From: Pseudomaricurvus alkylphenolicus
Lineage (GTDB): Bacteria > Pseudomonadota > Gammaproteobacteria > Pseudomonadales > Cellvibrionaceae
Assembly (NCBI RefSeq): GCF_011683955.1
Contig: NZ_JAAQPI010000003.1
Coordinates: 558,001 to 622,000 of the forward strand
Direction: 5' to 3'
Length of the DNA stretch: 64,000 bases
The translations under genes were made by a program, and so were the position numbers. Below, one piece after another: positions 1 through 9,060 of the stretch; position 1 is the first letter of the stretch, and every line of letters begins with the position of its first letter. The notes beneath the pieces were generated by a model that saw only the letters and a list, made by a program, of their open reading frames with translations, did no database searches and had not been told where the DNA came from.

Positions 1-437
1 CCGACATCGGCGGTGTGGTTCGTGCCCGTGCACTGGCAAAGCAGCTGGACATTGACCTGGCCATTATTGACAAGCGTCGCCCCAAAGCCAACGTCGCTGA
101 AGTGATGAACCTGATTGGTGACGTCGAAGGTCGCACTTGCCTGCTGGTAGACGACATGGTCGACACCGCCGGCACCCTCTGCGGCGCAGCCAAGGCACTG
201 AAAGAATTCGGCGCCAAGAAAGTCGTCGCCTACTGTACTCACCCGGTACTGTCCGGCAACGCCCTGAACAACATCACCAACTCCGTACTGGATGAGCTGG
301 TCGTAGCCGATTCCATCCCACTGAGTGACGACGCCAAGAATTGTGGTAGAATCCGCCAGCTCACACTGTCGGTCATGCTGGCCGAGGCGGTACGCCGCCT
401 GAGCAACGAAGAATCTCTGAGCGCAATGTTCCGCTAA
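1..437 (+). CDS. prs: Ribose-phosphate pyrophosphokinase, C-terminal part (5' end outside window)
   Basis: This makes PRPP from ribose 5-phosphate and ATP in the cytoplasm, feeding nucleotide, histidine and NAD synthesis. The reading frame is already open at base 3 (Asp-Ile-Gly-Gly-Val-Val-Arg-Ala-Arg) and runs to TAA at 435–437, so only about the last 144 residues are visible. The PRPP-binding signature [13 protein letters not shown] is present, as is the late segment with [10 protein letters not shown] and the conserved tail. The next gene is rplY, the usual prs–rplY–pth order of gammaproteobacteria. The family assignment is secure. A GTG at 15 is internal and is not the start. Confidence 0.97.
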   Translation, partial: DIGGVVRARALAKQLDIDLAIIDKRRPKANVAEVMNLIGDVEGRTCLLVDDMVDTAGTLCGAAKALKEFGAKKVVAYCTHPVLSGNALNNITNSVLDELVVADSIPLSDDAKNCGRIRQLTLSVMLAEAVRRLSNEESLSAMFR

Positions 438-483
438 TCAAGGGCGCAAGCCTTTGATTTAAAAGACTATTGCCTTGAGAAAA

Positions 484-505
484 CCGCCGTACAGCGGCGA
501 TTTTT
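484..505 (+). terminator. Small rho-independent terminator after prs
   Basis: A 5-bp GC stem (CGCCG/CGGCG, loop TACAG) is followed directly by ATTTTT. It lies between prs and rplY, so prs transcripts probably end or attenuate here. The stem is short, so read-through into rplY is possible. Confidence 0.55.
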
Positions 506-565
506 AGCAACCTGCCGGTGTTTCTGGTCGCGGAACCCGAGCAGATTTAGATTGAGGAAAGACAC

Positions 566-1201
566 ATGTCTGAAGATTTTGTACTGAATGCCGAAATCCG
601 TGAGGATGCAGGGAAAGGTGCGAGCCGCCGCCTGCGTCGTCTGGAAGGCCAAGCTCCCGCCATCATTTACGGCGGTGACAAGGCGCCTGTTAACATCCAG
701 ATCCCACACAAGGATCTGATCAAGCAGCTGGAAAACGAAGCTTTCTACTCTCACGTGATCACCATTAACGTGGGCGGCGATGCCGAGTCCGTACTGCTGA
801 AAGACCTGCAGCGTCACCCGGCCAAAGCCATCGTAATGCACGCTGACTTCCTGCGCGTTGATGCGAACAAGAAGGTTACTGTTAAGGTACCTCTGCACTT
901 CGTCAACGAAGACACCAGCAAGGGCGTCAAACTGCAGGGCGGCAAGGTTTCTCACAACCTGACCGAGCTGGAAGTTTCCTGCCTGCCATCCAACCTGCCT
1001 GAGTTCATCGAAGTGGACCTGGCTGAAGTTGAAGCTGGTCAGATCGTTCACATCTCCGATCTGAAGCTGCCAGAAGGTGTTACCTCCGTAGCCCTGTCTC
1101 ACGGTGCTGACCACGACTCTGCTGTTGCTTCTATCAACAAGCCCAAGGGCAGCGCTGCTGACGAAGGCGAAGCAGAAGGTGGCGAAGAGGCTGCCGAGTA
1201 A
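566..1201 (+). CDS. rplY: 50S ribosomal protein L25, long CTC-type form
   Basis: This is a 5S rRNA-binding ribosomal protein. At 211 residues it is the long two-domain form (L25 domain plus TL5/CTC C-terminal beta domain), not the ~94-residue E. coli form. The N-terminus has the L25 pattern ([13 protein letters not shown], then PAIIYGG at about residues 31–37). The C-terminus ends in a low-complexity acidic Glu/Ala tail, common in this form. The start is supported by AGGAAAG upstream of ATG at 566. It lies between prs and pth as in pseudomonads and is followed by a strong terminator. Confidence 0.97.
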   Translation: MSEDFVLNAEIREDAGKGASRRLRRLEGQAPAIIYGGDKAPVNIQIPHKDLIKQLENEAFYSHVITINVGGDAESVLLKDLQRHPAKAIVMHADFLRVDANKKVTVKVPLHFVNEDTSKGVKLQGGKVSHNLTELEVSCLPSNLPEFIEVDLAEVEAGQIVHISDLKLPEGVTSVALSHGADHDSAVASINKPKGSAADEGEAEGGEEAAE

Positions 1202-1249
1202 GGCACACTCAACGCAACAAGCGCCTGCCCCGGTAGCAGGCCTTGACGA

Positions 1250-1290
1250 ACGGCCGGAGAGTGGCGACACTCCCGGCCGTTTTTATTTTT
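1250..1290 (+). terminator. Strong rho-independent terminator after rplY
   Basis: The inverted repeat ACGGCCGG…CCGGCCGT, with an AGTG/CACT inner stem, is followed by TTTTTATTTTT. It sits 50 nt after the rplY stop and separates rplY from pth. Confidence 0.85.
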
Positions 1291-1325
1291 CAGCGCTCTA
1301 AATTGCGACAGGACACGAGCCCACT

Positions 1326-1907
1326 ATGGACACCCCGATTCAGATGATCGTCGGCCTCGGCAACCCCGGCGCCGAGTATGACCTTACCCGCCACAACGCC
1401 GGCGCCGACTTCGTAACCGAAGTGGCACGCCAGTGTGGCGCCAGCCTGGCCCCCGAGAAAAAATTCTTCGGCCATGTGGCCCAGATCAACATCGACAACC
1501 GTCCCGTGCGCCTGCTCATCCCCACCACCTTTATGAACCGCAGCGGACAGTCTGTAGCTGCCCTGGCCAACTTCTACAAAATTGCGCCCGAAGCCATCCT
1601 TGTCGCCCACGACGAACTCGACATGGAACCCGGCATCGCCAAACTCAAAATCGGCGGTGGCCATGGCGGTCACAACGGCCTGCGCGACATCATCAGCGCC
1701 CTGGGCAACAACAAGAACTTCGCCCGCCTGCGGCTCGGCATCGGCCACCCCGGCAACGCCAAACAAGTGGCCAGCTACGTCCTCAAAAAAGCCCCAACCG
1801 AAGACTTCAACAAAACCGAAGACGCCATCTATCAGTCCACCAAAATCCTGCCACTGCTGGTAAAGGGCGAGTGGAACAACGCCATGAAGGAACTTCATAC
1901 CGCCTGA
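1326..1907 (+). CDS. pth: Peptidyl-tRNA hydrolase
   Basis: This releases peptides from peptidyl-tRNA that drops off ribosomes and recycles the tRNA. The 193 residues match the bacterial Pth family length. Visible family motifs are the N-terminal [19 protein letters not shown] with the catalytic His (H23), [21 protein letters not shown] with the conserved Asp, [13 protein letters not shown], and [10 protein letters not shown]. The gene follows the rplY terminator and precedes a REP-like repeat. Confidence 0.97.
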   Translation: MDTPIQMIVGLGNPGAEYDLTRHNAGADFVTEVARQCGASLAPEKKFFGHVAQINIDNRPVRLLIPTTFMNRSGQSVAALANFYKIAPEAILVAHDELDMEPGIAKLKIGGGHGGHNGLRDIISALGNNKNFARLRLGIGHPGNAKQVASYVLKKAPTEDFNKTEDAIYQSTKILPLLVKGEWNNAMKELHTA

Positions 1908-1947
1908 TTCGATGGGCAACCCTTGTACCCGCTACCCGGAGAAGCGT

Positions 1948-2018
1948 TGTAGCAGCCCGCTCAGAGGGCGACGGGGTTTGGCACTCTGGATCGGTCGCGC
2001 TCAGAGCGCGCTGCTACA
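1948..2018 (+). repeat. REP-like palindromic pair
   Basis: Two facing copies of a GTAGCAGC–GCGC motif (1948–1972 and, inverted, 1994–2018) are separated by about 20 nt. The left copy reads TGTAGCAGCCCGCTCAGAGG and the right copy is close to its reverse complement. This is the layout of REP/BIME elements in pseudomonad-like genomes, where they sit between genes and can affect mRNA ends. The rest of the 1908–2197 gap is AT-rich towards 2100–2160 and probably holds the promoter of the next gene. Confidence 0.6.
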
Positions 2019-2197
2019 GACTGAAGGGACTCTACAGCGGTCCGAGGACGACTGATCCAACAACACTCTCTCATCTCTGAGACCATCTCCCACCCATTAA
2101 TTGATAAAAGCTATCGATTGAATTCATTCAATTAATTTTATCTAACCAAAAGATCACCCCATACTTACTCCCAACTTCAACCAACGGGAGAAAACCA

Positions 2198-2935
2198 ATG
2201 TTAGAGAATCGCGAAGGCCAAAGAATTCCCCAAGTTACCTTCCACACCCGCGTCGGCAACGACTGGGTCGACGTCACCACCGAAGAACTCTTCGCCGGCA
2301 AAAAAGTCATCCTCTTTGCCCTTCCCGGAGCCTTCACCCCCACCTGCTCCTCCACACATCTGCCGCGTTTTAACGAACTGGCGCCGGTGTTTGCCGCCGA
2401 AGGCATCGACGACATCATCTGCCTCTCCGTTAACGACACCTTCGTCATGAACGCCTGGAAAGAAGATCAAGACGCCGACAACATCCGCTTCCTGCCTGAC
2501 GGCAACGGCGACTTCAGCCGCGGCATGGGCATGCTCGTCAACAAAGCCGACCTTGGCTTCGGCGAACGCACCTGGCGCTACTCCATGCTCGTCAGCGACG
2601 GTGTGGTCCAAAAACAATTTATCGAACCCGACGTGCCCGGCGACCCCTTCCAGGTCTCCGATGCCGACACCATGCTCAACTACATCAACCCCAACGCTGA
2701 GCAACCCAAGCGCATCACTGTTCTGTCCAAACCCGGCTGCCCCCACTGCGCCCGCGCCAAACAAGTCCTCACCGACAACGGCCTGCGCTACGAAGCAATA
2801 GAACTGGGCAGTCACGGCGTCAGCTATAGCTCATTGGCCGCCATCAGCGGCCAGGGCACAACGCCTCAGATCTTCGTCGATGGCGAAAGAATCGGCGGCG
2901 CCGACGAACTGGAAGCCTGGATCAAAACCCAGTAA
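2198..2935 (+). CDS. Hybrid peroxiredoxin (Prx5)–glutaredoxin
   Basis: This reduces hydrogen and alkyl peroxides using glutathione, with its own glutaredoxin domain as reductant, like the Haemophilus influenzae hybrid Prx5. The Prx5 domain (about residues 1–165) carries the peroxidatic Cys50 in PGAFTPTCSSTHLP. The C-terminal glutaredoxin domain (about 172–245) carries CPHC at Cys181–Cys184 and the TTPQIF cis-Pro segment. A GGGAG ribosome site precedes ATG 2198. The gene stands alone between a REP-like repeat and a hairpin-rich gap. The fusion is a known architecture. Cytoplasmic location is inferred from the lack of a signal peptide. Confidence 0.95.
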   Translation: MLENREGQRIPQVTFHTRVGNDWVDVTTEELFAGKKVILFALPGAFTPTCSSTHLPRFNELAPVFAAEGIDDIICLSVNDTFVMNAWKEDQDADNIRFLPDGNGDFSRGMGMLVNKADLGFGERTWRYSMLVSDGVVQKQFIEPDVPGDPFQVSDADTMLNYINPNAEQPKRITVLSKPGCPHCARAKQVLTDNGLRYEAIELGSHGVSYSSLAAISGQGTTPQIFVDGERIGGADELEAWIKTQ

Positions 2936-2954
2936 ATCTCACCACCGAGGATTG

Positions 2955-2979
2955 TCGGACTCGCCTTTGGCGGATCCGA
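2955..2979 (+). repeat. Imperfect hairpin after the peroxiredoxin gene
   Basis: TCGGA…TCCGA with an inner CGCC/GGCG stem and TTT loop forms a hairpin 20 nt after the stop codon. There is no U-run, so it is either a weak transcript end or a dispersed-repeat hairpin. The rest of the 2936–3448 gap holds the large palindrome at 3054–3195 and a 250-nt stretch in which I see no gene. Confidence 0.4.
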
Positions 2980-3053
2980 CCGAATCATCAACCAACAAAC
3001 CCGATCAAATCCTAAACAATGAGGCACCCACCTAAACGCACCACGATGTAAAA

Positions 3054-3195
3054 GGTGGCTGGGGATTTCGTTTTGGAGCATCAAAAGCCAGCGCTGAAGG
3101 CGCCAAAAAGACCAACGTTTTTTGTTGGGCTTTTTGGCAACTGAAGGCACCCTGGAGGGGCGCGGCTTCGCTCCAAAACGGAAGCCCCAGCCACC
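3054..3195 (+). repeat. Three-hairpin palindromic element, copy A
   Basis: A 142-nt element has an outer stem of about 30 bp: GGTGGCTGGGG at its left end pairs with CCCCAGCCACC at its right end, then continues to GGAGC/GCTCC. Inside is a hairpin CCAAAAAG–ACCAAC–GTTTTTT–GTTGG–GCTTTTTGG, then a GGCACCC/GGGGCGC-type hairpin. The same architecture occurs at 56134–56276 with a different sequence in the stems. It is followed by CTTGAGGCAACCAAC, similar to the TGAGGCACCCAAC flank of copy B. No protein is encoded. Confidence 0.75.
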
Positions 3196-3448
3196 GCTTG
3201 AGGCAACCAACCCCGAGCCTACAAATCTACCCGCTCCACCTTGCACCTATCAAACGCGAAACCTGACGGCAAACAGTCGTCCTCCCCATCGGACATACTG
3301 CCCAAACCAGCGTTGCTACCCCCAAAACAAGGATTTAAGAAATCCATCAGCCCAATTTCGCCTACGAATTTCAAAAATGCGTTAGCGCCCACTCCACTTT
3401 GCGTCCAAATTAACCCCCAGAGACAACAATAACGATCCGGAGAGCCCC

Positions 3449-5947
3449 ATGCGCAACATACGCCACCTCACCCCCGTGCCACTGGCCCTGGCCATCGCCC
3501 TGAGCGCCCAACCCACCCAAGCCGCCGGCTACAGCCTCGAAGAAGTCGTAGTCACAGCACAAAAACGTGAACAAAGCGCCATGGACGTCCCCATCGCCAT
3601 CGACACCTTCTCCGCCAGCAACATGGAAAACACCGGTGCCCTCGCCCTCGGCGACATCGCCGACTACATCCCGGGATTCGAAGTGGGCGACGGCGTCACC
3701 CAGGCCACCATGAAAATCCGCGGCGTCGGCAGCGCCAACATCAGCTCCGGTGGAGACGCCTCCGTAGCCACCTTCTATGACGGCGTCTACCTGCCCAGAG
3801 CCGCCACCACCATCGCCTTCTCCGACATGGAACGGATCGAAATCCTCAAAGGCCCCCAAGGCACCCTCGCCGGTCGTAACGCCGCCGCCGGCAGCATCAA
3901 CATGGTGCCCAACAAACCCACCAGCGACGAAATCGAAGGCTTCGTTCAACTCAAGGCCGGCAACTACGACCTTATGCGCTGGGAAGGCATGGCCAACATA
4001 CCTCTTACAGATAACCTTGCCATCCGCGCCAACCTGCTTTCCAACCAACGGGACGGCTACCTCGACAACACAGCCCCCGGCGGCGAAGACCTGGACACCC
4101 AAGACTCCCTCACCGGCCGCCTGGCCCTGCTGTGGGACATCTCCGAACGCACCAGCCTGCAAATCAACTACGACTTTGACGACACCGACAACGGCCCCCG
4201 CTCAGCAGTCGGCTACAATAGCGGCAACCTCTCCTTCGACCGCACCGCCAACGACACACCCAACGGCGAAGAAACCCGCGACATGTACTCCGCCGGCTTC
4301 CGCCTCAACCACGAACTCAACGACAACTGGTCCCTCAGCTGGTGGGCCAACCACCGCGAATTCGACGTCACCAACCTTGACGACCAGGACGGCACCGGCA
4401 ACATCTTCACCTACCTGGACACCAACAACATCGAAAGCTCAGAACTGACCTACACCGAACTGCAGTTCAACTACGACTCCGAGCGCGTCCACTTCGTCAC
4501 CGGCCTGACCTGGTCATCCGAAAACAAAAGCCAGCAAACCGACATCACCAGTACCGCCGAAACCGCGTCAGGCCTGGCCACTCAGGTATCCAACGGCCTG
4601 CTGCAAGCCCTGGGCGCCCCCTTTGGCATCAGCAGCCTCTGGGACCCCACCGACTGGGCCATGTTCTCAGCTGCGCTCACCGGCGCCCCATTGGGGCAAT
4701 CCAACGCCGAATACCAGGGCCTGCTGGGCGGACTCTACGCCCTGGGCTACGGCGACCTGCTCGCCCCCTATAACAGCATTCTGTCTGCCGGGTTTATCGA
4801 CCCCTCCTACGCCGGCAGCCGCTGGACCGAATCCGTGATCAACAGCGGCAAGTTCACCAACATGGGTATCTACGCCGATATCGACCTGGCGGTCAGCGAC
4901 AAACTCAACCTGATCATGGGAGTGCGCTATTCACGAGACGAGAAAGACTTCACCTGGGAAAACCCCACCGCCACCCTCGCCTCGACACTCAACGCCGAAC
5001 GCCAACTGTTGGCACAATTTGGAGTGCCGGCTGCGGCCCTGATTCCTACGGCGGCCAACTTCCTGTCCCCCTTAAGCCTTAGCGGTGTCGGCCTGGTGAG
5101 TGACACCGAAGTCAAAGCCTCCGACAGTTGGAGCAAACTCACCGGGCGCATGGTCGTCCAGTACCAACTGAGCGAAGATGCCATGACCTTCCTCACCTAC
5201 TCGACGGGATACACCTCCGGCGGCTACGACAGCTTTGTGCTGAACTCCTCAGTCACCCCACTGGAGCCTGAAGAAGTCACCAACCTGGAATGGGGTATCA
5301 AAGGCGACTTCTTTGGCGGCCGCCTGCGCGCCCAATTCAGCTATTTCGATATGGAAATGGAAAACCGCCAGAAGTCGGTCACCTCCGCCGACCCGGAAGT
5401 ACCTGGCTTAGCGGCCCCAATCATTATCAGCGGCGACGAAGACATCAGCGGCTGGGAGCTTTCGTTGACCTGGATCCCCGTCGACAGGCTGCAGCTGGGG
5501 CTGGTCACCACCATGCGTGACAATGACAGCCAGTACCAGAACTATGTAGACGCCCAGGGCAACCCCGCCGGAGGCGAAAAAGAAGAGGAAGAAACCCTCT
5601 CCGCCTACACCCTGACCCTGGATTGGGCCCCGAAGATCCCAGTGGGCTCTCTCAATGTCCATATCGACTACATCTTTGAGGAGCAGGATTTTGGCCCGGA
5701 TGATGCGGACTATCTGCCCATCTACGAACATCTGGAAAACTTTGGCGCCGACAAGAAAACCCTCAACGCCCGCCTGGCCTGGAGCAGCGACGATGAACGC
5801 TATTTACTGGCCCTTTGGGGTAAAAACCTGCTCGACCAACAGTACACCGGCATACCCGGTGGGCTTGCCGCCAGCGATCTGGGCGCCGCTTATACAGATG
5901 TCAGTGCACCTCTGACCTGGGGCATTGATGCCCGTTACCAGTTCTAG
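3449..5947 (+). CDS. TonB-dependent outer-membrane receptor
   Basis: An 832-residue outer-membrane gated porin for active uptake of an unknown large or scarce ligand, powered by TonB-ExbBD. There is a signal peptide at 1–26 ending QAAG, then the TonB-box/plug start LEEVVVTAQKREQ. The plug includes FYDGVYLPR and ERIEILKGPQGTLAGRNAAAG, and is followed by a long 22-strand barrel region ending in WGIDARYQF with the C-terminal Phe expected for barrel insertion. CCGGAGAG precedes ATG 3449. The barrel has insertions around residues 370–540 rich in Ala/Leu/Gly. It stands alone between repeats and ychF, with no neighbour that reveals its ligand. Confidence 0.95.
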   Translation: MRNIRHLTPVPLALAIALSAQPTQAAGYSLEEVVVTAQKREQSAMDVPIAIDTFSASNMENTGALALGDIADYIPGFEVGDGVTQATMKIRGVGSANISSGGDASVATFYDGVYLPRAATTIAFSDMERIEILKGPQGTLAGRNAAAGSINMVPNKPTSDEIEGFVQLKAGNYDLMRWEGMANIPLTDNLAIRANLLSNQRDGYLDNTAPGGEDLDTQDSLTGRLALLWDISERTSLQINYDFDDTDNGPRSAVGYNSGNLSFDRTANDTPNGEETRDMYSAGFRLNHELNDNWSLSWWANHREFDVTNLDDQDGTGNIFTYLDTNNIESSELTYTELQFNYDSERVHFVTGLTWSSENKSQQTDITSTAETASGLATQVSNGLLQALGAPFGISSLWDPTDWAMFSAALTGAPLGQSNAEYQGLLGGLYALGYGDLLAPYNSILSAGFIDPSYAGSRWTESVINSGKFTNMGIYADIDLAVSDKLNLIMGVRYSRDEKDFTWENPTATLASTLNAERQLLAQFGVPAAALIPTAANFLSPLSLSGVGLVSDTEVKASDSWSKLTGRMVVQYQLSEDAMTFLTYSTGYTSGGYDSFVLNSSVTPLEPEEVTNLEWGIKGDFFGGRLRAQFSYFDMEMENRQKSVTSADPEVPGLAAPIIISGDEDISGWELSLTWIPVDRLQLGLVTTMRDNDSQYQNYVDAQGNPAGGEKEEEETLSAYTLTLDWAPKIPVGSLNVHIDYIFEEQDFGPDDADYLPIYEHLENFGADKKTLNARLAWSSDDERYLLALWGKNLLDQQYTGIPGGLAASDLGAAYTDVSAPLTWGIDARYQF

Positions 5948-6021
5948 TCCCTGACGGTAGAGCTTAAAGCCCGCGGTGGTGTAGAATAGCCGACTTTTTC
6001 GAGTATCGACGAGACACCACC

Positions 6022-7113
6022 ATGGGTTTTAATTGCGGCATTGTCGGCCTGCCAAATGTAGGCAAATCCACCCTGTTTAACGCCTTGACCAAAAACGGCA
6101 TTGCGGCGGAAAACTTCCCCTTCTGTACCATCGAGCCCAACTCCGGGGTGGTACCCGTACCCGATCCACGCCAGGACAAACTGGCCGAACTTGTGAGCCC
6201 TGAGCGGGTGGTACCCACCACCATGGAATTTGTCGATATTGCCGGCCTGGTTGCCGGAGCCTCCAAGGGCGAGGGCCTGGGCAACCAGTTTCTGGCCAAC
6301 ATCCGCGAGACCGACGCCATCGCCCACGTTGTGCGCTGCTTTGACGACGAAAACGTCATCCATGTAGAGGGCAAGATCAACCCCGAGGCCGACATCGACG
6401 TCATCAACACCGAATTGGCCCTGGCGGATCTGGAAACCTGCGAAAAGGCCCTGGCCCGCTTTACCAAAGCCGCCAAGGGGCAGGACAAGCACGCCATCAA
6501 AATGAAGGCGCTGATGGAAAAAATCCTGCCGCACCTGAACGAGGCCAAGCCCCTGCGCAGCTTCACACTCAATGACGACGAGCTGAAGGCATTGAAGGAG
6601 CTTTCTCTGCTGACCCTCAAGCCCACCATGTACATCGCCAACGTGGACGAAGACGGCTTTGAGGACAACCCTCACCTGGACACCGTGAAAGCCATCGCCG
6701 CAGAAGAAAACGCCGTTGTCGTACCCATCTGTAACAAGCTCGAAGCGGAAATTGCCGAACTGGACGACGAAGAAAAACTGGAATTCCTGCAAGACCTGGG
6801 CATGGACGAGCCGGGCCTTAACCGAGTGATCCGGGGCGGCTACGACCTGCTGGGTTTGCACACCTACTTCACCGCAGGTGTGAAAGAAGTGCGCGCGTGG
6901 ACCATTCCCGTTGGCGCCACCGCGCCACAAGCCGCCGGTAAAATTCACACCGACTTTGAAAAAGGTTTTATCCGCGCCGAGATCGTCAGTTATAACGACT
7001 TCGTTGAAAACAACGGCGAACAAGGCGCCAAGGATGCAGGCAAGTGGCGCCTGGAAGGCAAGGATTATATCGTTGCCGATGGCGACGTGATTCACTTCCG
7101 CTTTAACGTCTAA
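6022..7113 (+). CDS. ychF: Redox-regulated ATPase YchF (OBG-family)
   Basis: A cytoplasmic ribosome-associated P-loop NTPase that prefers ATP over GTP. The 363 residues match the family. Visible motifs are [18 protein letters not shown] (P-loop, residues 5–22), [20 protein letters not shown] (switch II/G3), the noncanonical NxxE-type base-recognition region near ICNKLEAE, and a C-terminal TGS-like domain ending VIHFRFNV. The position before tRNA-Met is as in pseudomonads. A hairpin follows at 7154–7180. Confidence 0.97.
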   Translation: MGFNCGIVGLPNVGKSTLFNALTKNGIAAENFPFCTIEPNSGVVPVPDPRQDKLAELVSPERVVPTTMEFVDIAGLVAGASKGEGLGNQFLANIRETDAIAHVVRCFDDENVIHVEGKINPEADIDVINTELALADLETCEKALARFTKAAKGQDKHAIKMKALMEKILPHLNEAKPLRSFTLNDDELKALKELSLLTLKPTMYIANVDEDGFEDNPHLDTVKAIAAEENAVVVPICNKLEAEIAELDDEEKLEFLQDLGMDEPGLNRVIRGGYDLLGLHTYFTAGVKEVRAWTIPVGATAPQAAGKIHTDFEKGFIRAEIVSYNDFVENNGEQGAKDAGKWRLEGKDYIVADGDVIHFRFNV

Positions 7114-7153
7114 ACGGCTTAACGGATAGAATCACTTAACGAATGAAATCGCT

Positions 7154-7180
7154 CGGGCCGGCATTCTCAACGCTGGCCCG
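7154..7180 (+). terminator. Stem-loop between convergent ychF and the sterol-desaturase-like gene
   Basis: CGGGCC/GGCCCG with a continued GC/GC inner stem and a short loop lies 40 nt after the ychF stop. The following bases are only weakly U-rich (ATTATCCTC). It probably serves as transcript end for ychF. Confidence 0.5.
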
Positions 7181-7273
7181 ATTATCCTCAGTACATTTCC
7201 AAGATGTCCATAGTGCATTAGACAATAGACTGCACAAGCGCAGTTTCTCTACAGCGGAAGAGATCACTGAATA

Positions 7274-8509
7274 TCAAGTCGAAGAGCTTAACTGACTTGA
7301 AGCACCCTGCCAGCCCCAAAGCCATAGATATAACACCGAATTAAACGACAGATAAATACCAAACACCGCAACACTGCTCGACGCCAATGTCGGCCACGCC
7401 AAGACAAACCCCACCCAACACCCCAACAAGCGTCGCCACTCCCAAAAACGTCCTCTGCCTTCCAACATCCAACTGGTGGTTACCAGAGGCAGCGTTACCA
7501 TGGCAAAACCCAACAGCAGCATCCCGTAGCTCAATCCATCGAAGTGGAGCATAAAATACACCAACAAAGGCACACCGGCGGCCAGCTGAAACAGCGTGTA
7601 AAATCTGGTTTTAACGTCGCAGGGGGGATCAAACTTTTCAAACGCCTGCAGATCACTCGAGGCAATGGGATAGGCATCCACCACATCCGCTGGACGCCAA
7701 CCCGTCGGCATAAACCAGATACGCAACTTGTCCCACCAGGAACGAGTATGCCAGGCATCCGCCGCCAGCGATGCCCAGACTTGCAGATTGGCCCGCACAG
7801 GATTGAGCGAGCGTAACGGCCGACTCACTCCATAGATAATCTCCACACCCTCCAATTCAGGCTGGAAACTGCCGAACATTCTGTCCCAAACGATAAACAC
7901 ACCGCCGTGATTTTTATCGATGTACTCCGGATTCTGACCATGGTGCACCCGATGGTTGGACGGAGTCACCATCACCCACTCCATCCAACCCAACTTATCC
8001 ACCACCTGAGTGTGCACCCAAAACTGGTAAATCAAATTCAAGGCTGCGCAGGCGAGAAACACATCCACCGGCACGCCCAATACCAACAACGGGGCATAGA
8101 ACACCCAATCCCAAATGCCGGTACTGGTCTGGCGCAGTGCCGTGGAAAGGTTGTAATCCTCACTTTGGTGATGAATGGAATGCCCGGCCCAGAGGATATT
8201 GATGGTATGCCCCATGCGGTGATACCAGTAATAGAGAAAGTCGTAAGCCACAAAAGTAAACACCCAAGTCCAGACACTGCCCGCCGGCCACTGCATCAAA
8301 CGAGCCTCCGGCAGCACCCGATCCATAAACAGTGCCCCCAGGCTCAGCAGCATCAGCTTGGTGGTACGGCTCATCATACCCAGTGTAAGACTGCCAAATG
8401 CATCATTGAGTCGATACAACCCCAGCCCCCGACGGCGATCCCACCACAGCTCCAGCGCCATCAGCAGCAGAAACCCCGGTATGGCAGCCATTAGAATCAG
8501 GTCTTTCAT
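7274..8509 (-). CDS. Sterol desaturase / alkylglycerol monooxygenase-like membrane protein
   Basis: A di-iron fatty-acid-hydroxylase superfamily membrane oxygenase of 411 residues. It has N-terminal membrane segments, then the eight-histidine pattern: HRMGH, HSIHH, HTQV and HRVHH, placed between membrane helices in the first 220 residues. A second cluster of hydrophobic segments fills the C-terminus (about 310–400). The length and the extra C-terminal helices resemble alkylglycerol-monooxygenase-like members more than short sterol desaturases. The substrate is unknown, with ether lipid or fatty acid as guesses. The gene is monocistronic and convergent with ychF. The ATG at 8509 has only a weak upstream purine run. 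Confidence 0.88.
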   Translation of the reverse strand: MKDLILMAAIPGFLLLMALELWWDRRRGLGLYRLNDAFGSLTLGMMSRTTKLMLLSLGALFMDRVLPEARLMQWPAGSVWTWVFTFVAYDFLYYWYHRMGHTINILWAGHSIHHQSEDYNLSTALRQTSTGIWDWVFYAPLLVLGVPVDVFLACAALNLIYQFWVHTQVVDKLGWMEWVMVTPSNHRVHHGQNPEYIDKNHGGVFIVWDRMFGSFQPELEGVEIIYGVSRPLRSLNPVRANLQVWASLAADAWHTRSWWDKLRIWFMPTGWRPADVVDAYPIASSDLQAFEKFDPPCDVKTRFYTLFQLAAGVPLLVYFMLHFDGLSYGMLLLGFAMVTLPLVTTSWMLEGRGRFWEWRRLLGCWVGFVLAWPTLASSSVAVFGIYLSFNSVLYLWLWGWQGASSQLSSST

Positions 8510-8736
8510 AGCTTTTCTCTATCAATTAACTCCCCTCCCTACTTGCGATGAGGAGATAAAACTACTTTAGACTGACAGGAAATGGCCAGCAACGACCATT
8601 GGAGACATAGGGCTCACAATTTGAACCACAGGCCGGCTCAGAAATTCGAAAAAACACCGAAAACCATCAAAAATCAGCAAGTTAGAGCCTTGACATCGAC
8701 CACCCAAATCAGCAGAATAGCGCCCCTCGAAACGAT
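8510..8736. other. Gap without recognised gene upstream of tRNA-Met
   Basis: This gap lies between divergent transcription units and must hold the promoters of the desaturase-like gene and tRNA-Met. TTGACAT around 8690, followed by an AGAATA-like hexamer at about 8713, is a plausible tRNA promoter. No open frame with coding character is seen. Confidence 0.4.
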
Positions 8737-8813
8737 GGCTAGGTAGCTCAGCTGGTTAGAGCACAGCACTCATAATGCTGGGGTCGGCGGTTCAAGTCCG
8801 CCCCTAGCTACCA
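8737..8813 (+). tRNA. tRNA-Met (anticodon CAT, elongator type)
   Basis: A full 77-nt cloverleaf including encoded CCA: acceptor GGCTAGG with CCTAGCT, D arm GCTC/GAGC, anticodon stem CAGCA/TGCTG with loop CTCATAA, and T arm GGCGG-TTCAAGT-CCGCC. It resembles elongator tRNA-Met of E. coli and lacks the initiator G-C triplets in the anticodon stem. The first acceptor pair is G·U (G1–U72), where G–C is usual. ychF lies 1.6 kb upstream, matching the pseudomonad arrangement. Confidence 0.97.
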
Positions 8814-8820
8814 TCTTCGA

Positions 8821-8856
8821 AAGGGTTAGCAGGTTAACAGCCGCTAACCCTTTTTT
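8821..8856 (+). terminator. Rho-independent terminator of tRNA-Met
   Basis: A perfect 10-bp stem AAGGGTTAGC/GCTAACCCTT is followed by TTTTTT, 8 nt after the CCA end. Just downstream, GGTGCTACC occurs twice in 20 nt (8861–8880). The stretch from there to 9060 has no gene I can support. Confidence 0.92.
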
Positions 8857-9060
8857 ATTGGTGCTACCATGGTGCTACCGTAGAGCCAATAAACTCCTCC
8901 CGAATTCTTTCTTGCCGAATTTACCCGCTCATCGACAAGCAACACACTTCCGCCAGATGTAGCCCTGAAAGCTCCCGCAACCCACTTGCAGCCTGTGACC
9001 GCATGGCACCAGGTCGTCACAAGCATATCCACCACAAACCCCAGACACTTTTCTTCAGGC

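Noticed and set aside
3241-3432. 63-codon plus-strand frame before the first TonB receptor
   Set aside because: It is Pro/Lys/Gln-rich without domain or ribosome site, and overlaps the receptor's leader region.
5944-7095. 383-codon frame antisense to ychF
   Set aside because: It mirrors the codon pattern of ychF, has no ribosome site, and contains no recognisable domain. Similar long antisense frames lie over rplY, qhpF (54034–55131), the 43520 TonB receptor (44504–45787) and the deacetylase (56469–57854).
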